The notes under the pieces: model-generated
What the model saw: the letters and a program-made list of their open reading frames with translations, nothing else
What the model was told of the DNA's origin: nothing
Database searches by the model: none
Part shown: positions 62,297 to 64,000 of the stretch, piece by piece
Numbering within the stretch: the stretch's first letter is position 1
How the letters are laid out: every line of letters begins with the position of its first letter
Made by a program: the position numbers and the translations under genes
Source of the DNA: Otis tarda
Lineage: Eukaryota > Chordata > Aves > Otidiformes > Otididae
Reading direction: 5' to 3'
NCBI GenBank assembly: GCA_026413225.1
Contig: CM048552.1
Coordinates: forward strand, 211,495,553 to 211,559,552
DNA: 64,000 nucleotides

Positions 62297-63045
62297 TGCT
62301 GTGGGTTAACCCCAGTAGAATCATAGAATCTTTAGGGTTGGAAAAGACCTTCAAAGGTCATCTAGTCCAACCTCCCTGCAAGGAGCAGGGACATCTCCAA
62401 TCAGATCAGGTTGCTCAGAGCCTCATCCAACCTGGCCTTGAATGTTTCCAGGGATGGGGCATCCACCACCTCTTTGGGCAACCTGTTCCAGTAGGAAGAT
62501 AACTCCACGTAGCTGTTCACCCACTCTTCCTCAGCGGGATGGCAGGGAGAAATGGAAGGATAGAAGTACAAAAACTCATGGGTTGAGATAAAGACAGTTT
62601 AATAAGTAAAGCAAAAGCTATGCACACATGGAAAGCAAAATAAGGAATTCATTCACCACTTCCCATTGACAGGCAGGTGTTCAGCCATCTCCAGGAAAGC
62701 AGGGCTTCATCACATATAATGGTTACTTGGGAAGAGGAACACTGTAACTCTGAATGTCCTTTATTCCTCTTTTATGCCTCAGCTTTTATTTCTAAACACA
62801 ACACCATATGGTATGGAATATCTCCTTGGTCAGTTGGGGTCAGCTCTGTCCCTTCTCAGCTTCTTGTGAACCCTCAGCCTGCTCACTGGTGGGATAGGGT
62901 GAGAAGCAGAAAAGGACTTGATGCTATGTAAGCACTGCTGAGCAATAGCTAGAACATCCTTTTGTTATTAATATTGTTTTGGTCACAAATCTAAAATATA
63001 CCACCATATGAGCTACTATGACGAAAACCAACGAAAACCAGCACA
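62297..63045 (-). mobile_element. Avian solo LTR, reverse, interrupted by a CR1
   Basis: On the + strand it starts TGCTGTGGGTTAACCCC and ends ..GAAAACCAGCACA, so the LTR runs on the minus strand with TG..CA ends. Family landmarks: 'ctcatgggttgagataaagacagtttaata', 'aaggaattcattcacc', 'ggcaggtgttcagccatctccaggaaagcagggc', 'aatggttacttgggaag', 'caccatatggtatgg', 'gtcagttggggtcagctc' and 'gtaagcactgctgagcaatagc'. The tandem acgaaaacca pair at 63021-63040 is a small duplication near the LTR start. No retroviral coding sequence is attached. The target-site duplication is not clear. Confidence 0.9.
62315..62493 (-). mobile_element. CR1: CR1 LINE inserted into the solo LTR
   Basis: The reverse CR1 3' tail (agaatcatagaatc) begins after 'ttaaccccagta'. 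CR1 landmarks follow (tcaaaggtcatctagtcc, ttgctcagagcctcatccaacctggcc, accacctctttgggcaacctgttcc) and the LTR resumes as 'agtaggaagataactcc'. CR1 normally continues 'ttccagtg', so the 5' junction shares CCAGT with the LTR target. Confidence 0.93.
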
Positions 63046-64000
63046 CAAACCCAGAGATGAAATAAATAGAGAAGGGAATAGAGGCAGAAGTGGGGGCTGT
63101 CTTAAAACTTGGATCTCAAATAGCTTGGATCATGATCTCTTACATGTTTCTGCAGACTTTCATCAATTTCAGAAGAGTTATCTTATTTACGTCCAGCCAA
63201 AATCTGGCCAGAAATTAATACTGTTGCTAGCTTGAGTAGTGTAGCTGTTAGGACATCTGTGAACTTCCATTATATGGTAGTTTGAGTTGTAGACTACTAC
63301 AGTCCCATAGCACATGATGTTGATCATCCACTTAAAGTTGTGAAACCATTTTGTTACCCTAGAAAATGGGAATTGAATTCTGCTGTCATGACATCTTAAG
63401 CCCAGAGGCGACATTGAAGTCAGAACTGCTTCACTCAGTTTGTGCTGAGCAGAATATATCCTAAAATGTTTGTCATATTCAACTCACTTCTGAAACCTCT
63501 CAAATACAATGTTGGAACAACAAAGAAAAGTGCTGGGGCTCATATTCTTCTTAAGGCACGCTGCACATCAGAGAGCTGCAAGCAACAGCCATTGATCCAG
63601 AAGCTTGTGCGATATATGTGTGTTTGCGTCACATCAAGTGTGGAAGGTCACATTTAATTTTCTCCCAGAAGAGCACCCTCTGAGCTGACACGCGGAGATA
63701 AAGATACTACTCATTATAGCGGTTGTGATTTTTCTACCCAAATAGGTTGCATGGGAAGGAGATCAGACTCTGGTCCCTCGAGTGCAGAACAATCTATACA
63801 GCAGCCTCTCAGCTTGCTGAGCCAGCAGAGTAGCTCCTTTTTGATTCCTAATTTGAGATAAAAGTTAAGCATAAATAATAATATTACCAAAAAGTCTGAT
63901 TATCTCACAAAGAGGTTTAAGTGCTACGTATAATCTTTGGGGGAGTAGGGGTTGGGGGGGGTGGGGAGAAGACAGAACTCCAAATTGAGTGCTTAATTCC
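63046..64000. other. Unique, probably intronic sequence
   Basis: No repeat family or exon recognised. A G-rich run (gggggggggtgggg) lies near 63955-63966. Confidence 0.45.

Noticed and set aside
1..64000. CRISPR arrays, operons, tRNA or rRNA genes
   Set aside because: The sequence is vertebrate. No regularly spaced direct repeats with unique spacers and no tRNA B-box or rRNA signature were noticed on reading.

Overview
The window looks like gene-poor bird chromosome. The strongest evidence is at least six recognisable young CR1 LINE copies, one ending in three ATTCTATG octamers, and two solo LTRs that I recognise from memory as families common in bird genomes. Beneath these lies a layer of very decayed sauropsid or amniote repeats: ancient CR1/L3-type LINEs, MIR-like SINEs, an L2/MIR-type tail and short palindromic elements. 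No long protein-coding gene is visible. The reading frames over 100 codons fall in simple repeats, LTRs, CpG-rich sequence or chance-open stretches.

Layout. 1-13 kb: intergenic or intronic sequence with CR1 copies (434, 4140 and 11756), ancient CR1 fossils (3.3 and 9.6 kb), an L2/MIR tail running into a 270-bp AT-only array (2.45 kb) and an oppositely oriented MIR-like pair (5.3/5.7 kb). 13-25 kb: a pentamer/decamer minisatellite (13.9 kb), a CR1 (17.8 kb), a TTAA-flanked hairpin (20.3 kb), a 189-bp pure pyrimidine tract (21.75 kb) and a forward solo LTR (23.84-24.94 kb). 25-38 kb: mostly unique sequence with a few fossils and one unassigned open frame at 36 kb. 38.0-39.5 kb: a CATGCC-type satellite with a 110-bp higher-order repeat. 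39.5-40.5 kb: a CpG-rich block that looks like a promoter and first exon on the + strand. 40.5-64 kb: probably first-intron sequence, with an ancient CR1 (48.7 kb), a young CR1 (55.7 kb), another ancient CR1 (58.4 kb) and a reverse solo LTR split by a CR1 (62.3-63.0 kb).

The one convincing gene signal is the CpG-rich block. A TATA-like box is followed by a T-rich and G-rich leader that ends exactly at ATG before GTAAGC. A leader exon ending at the initiator Met with a very long first intron is the layout of the proteolipid M6/PLP genes (GPM6A, GPM6B, PLP1). The sequence does not prove that identity, because no downstream exon was found in the remaining 24 kb. The rest of the window is best read as repeat history, with possible regulatory effects where the satellite meets the promoter.
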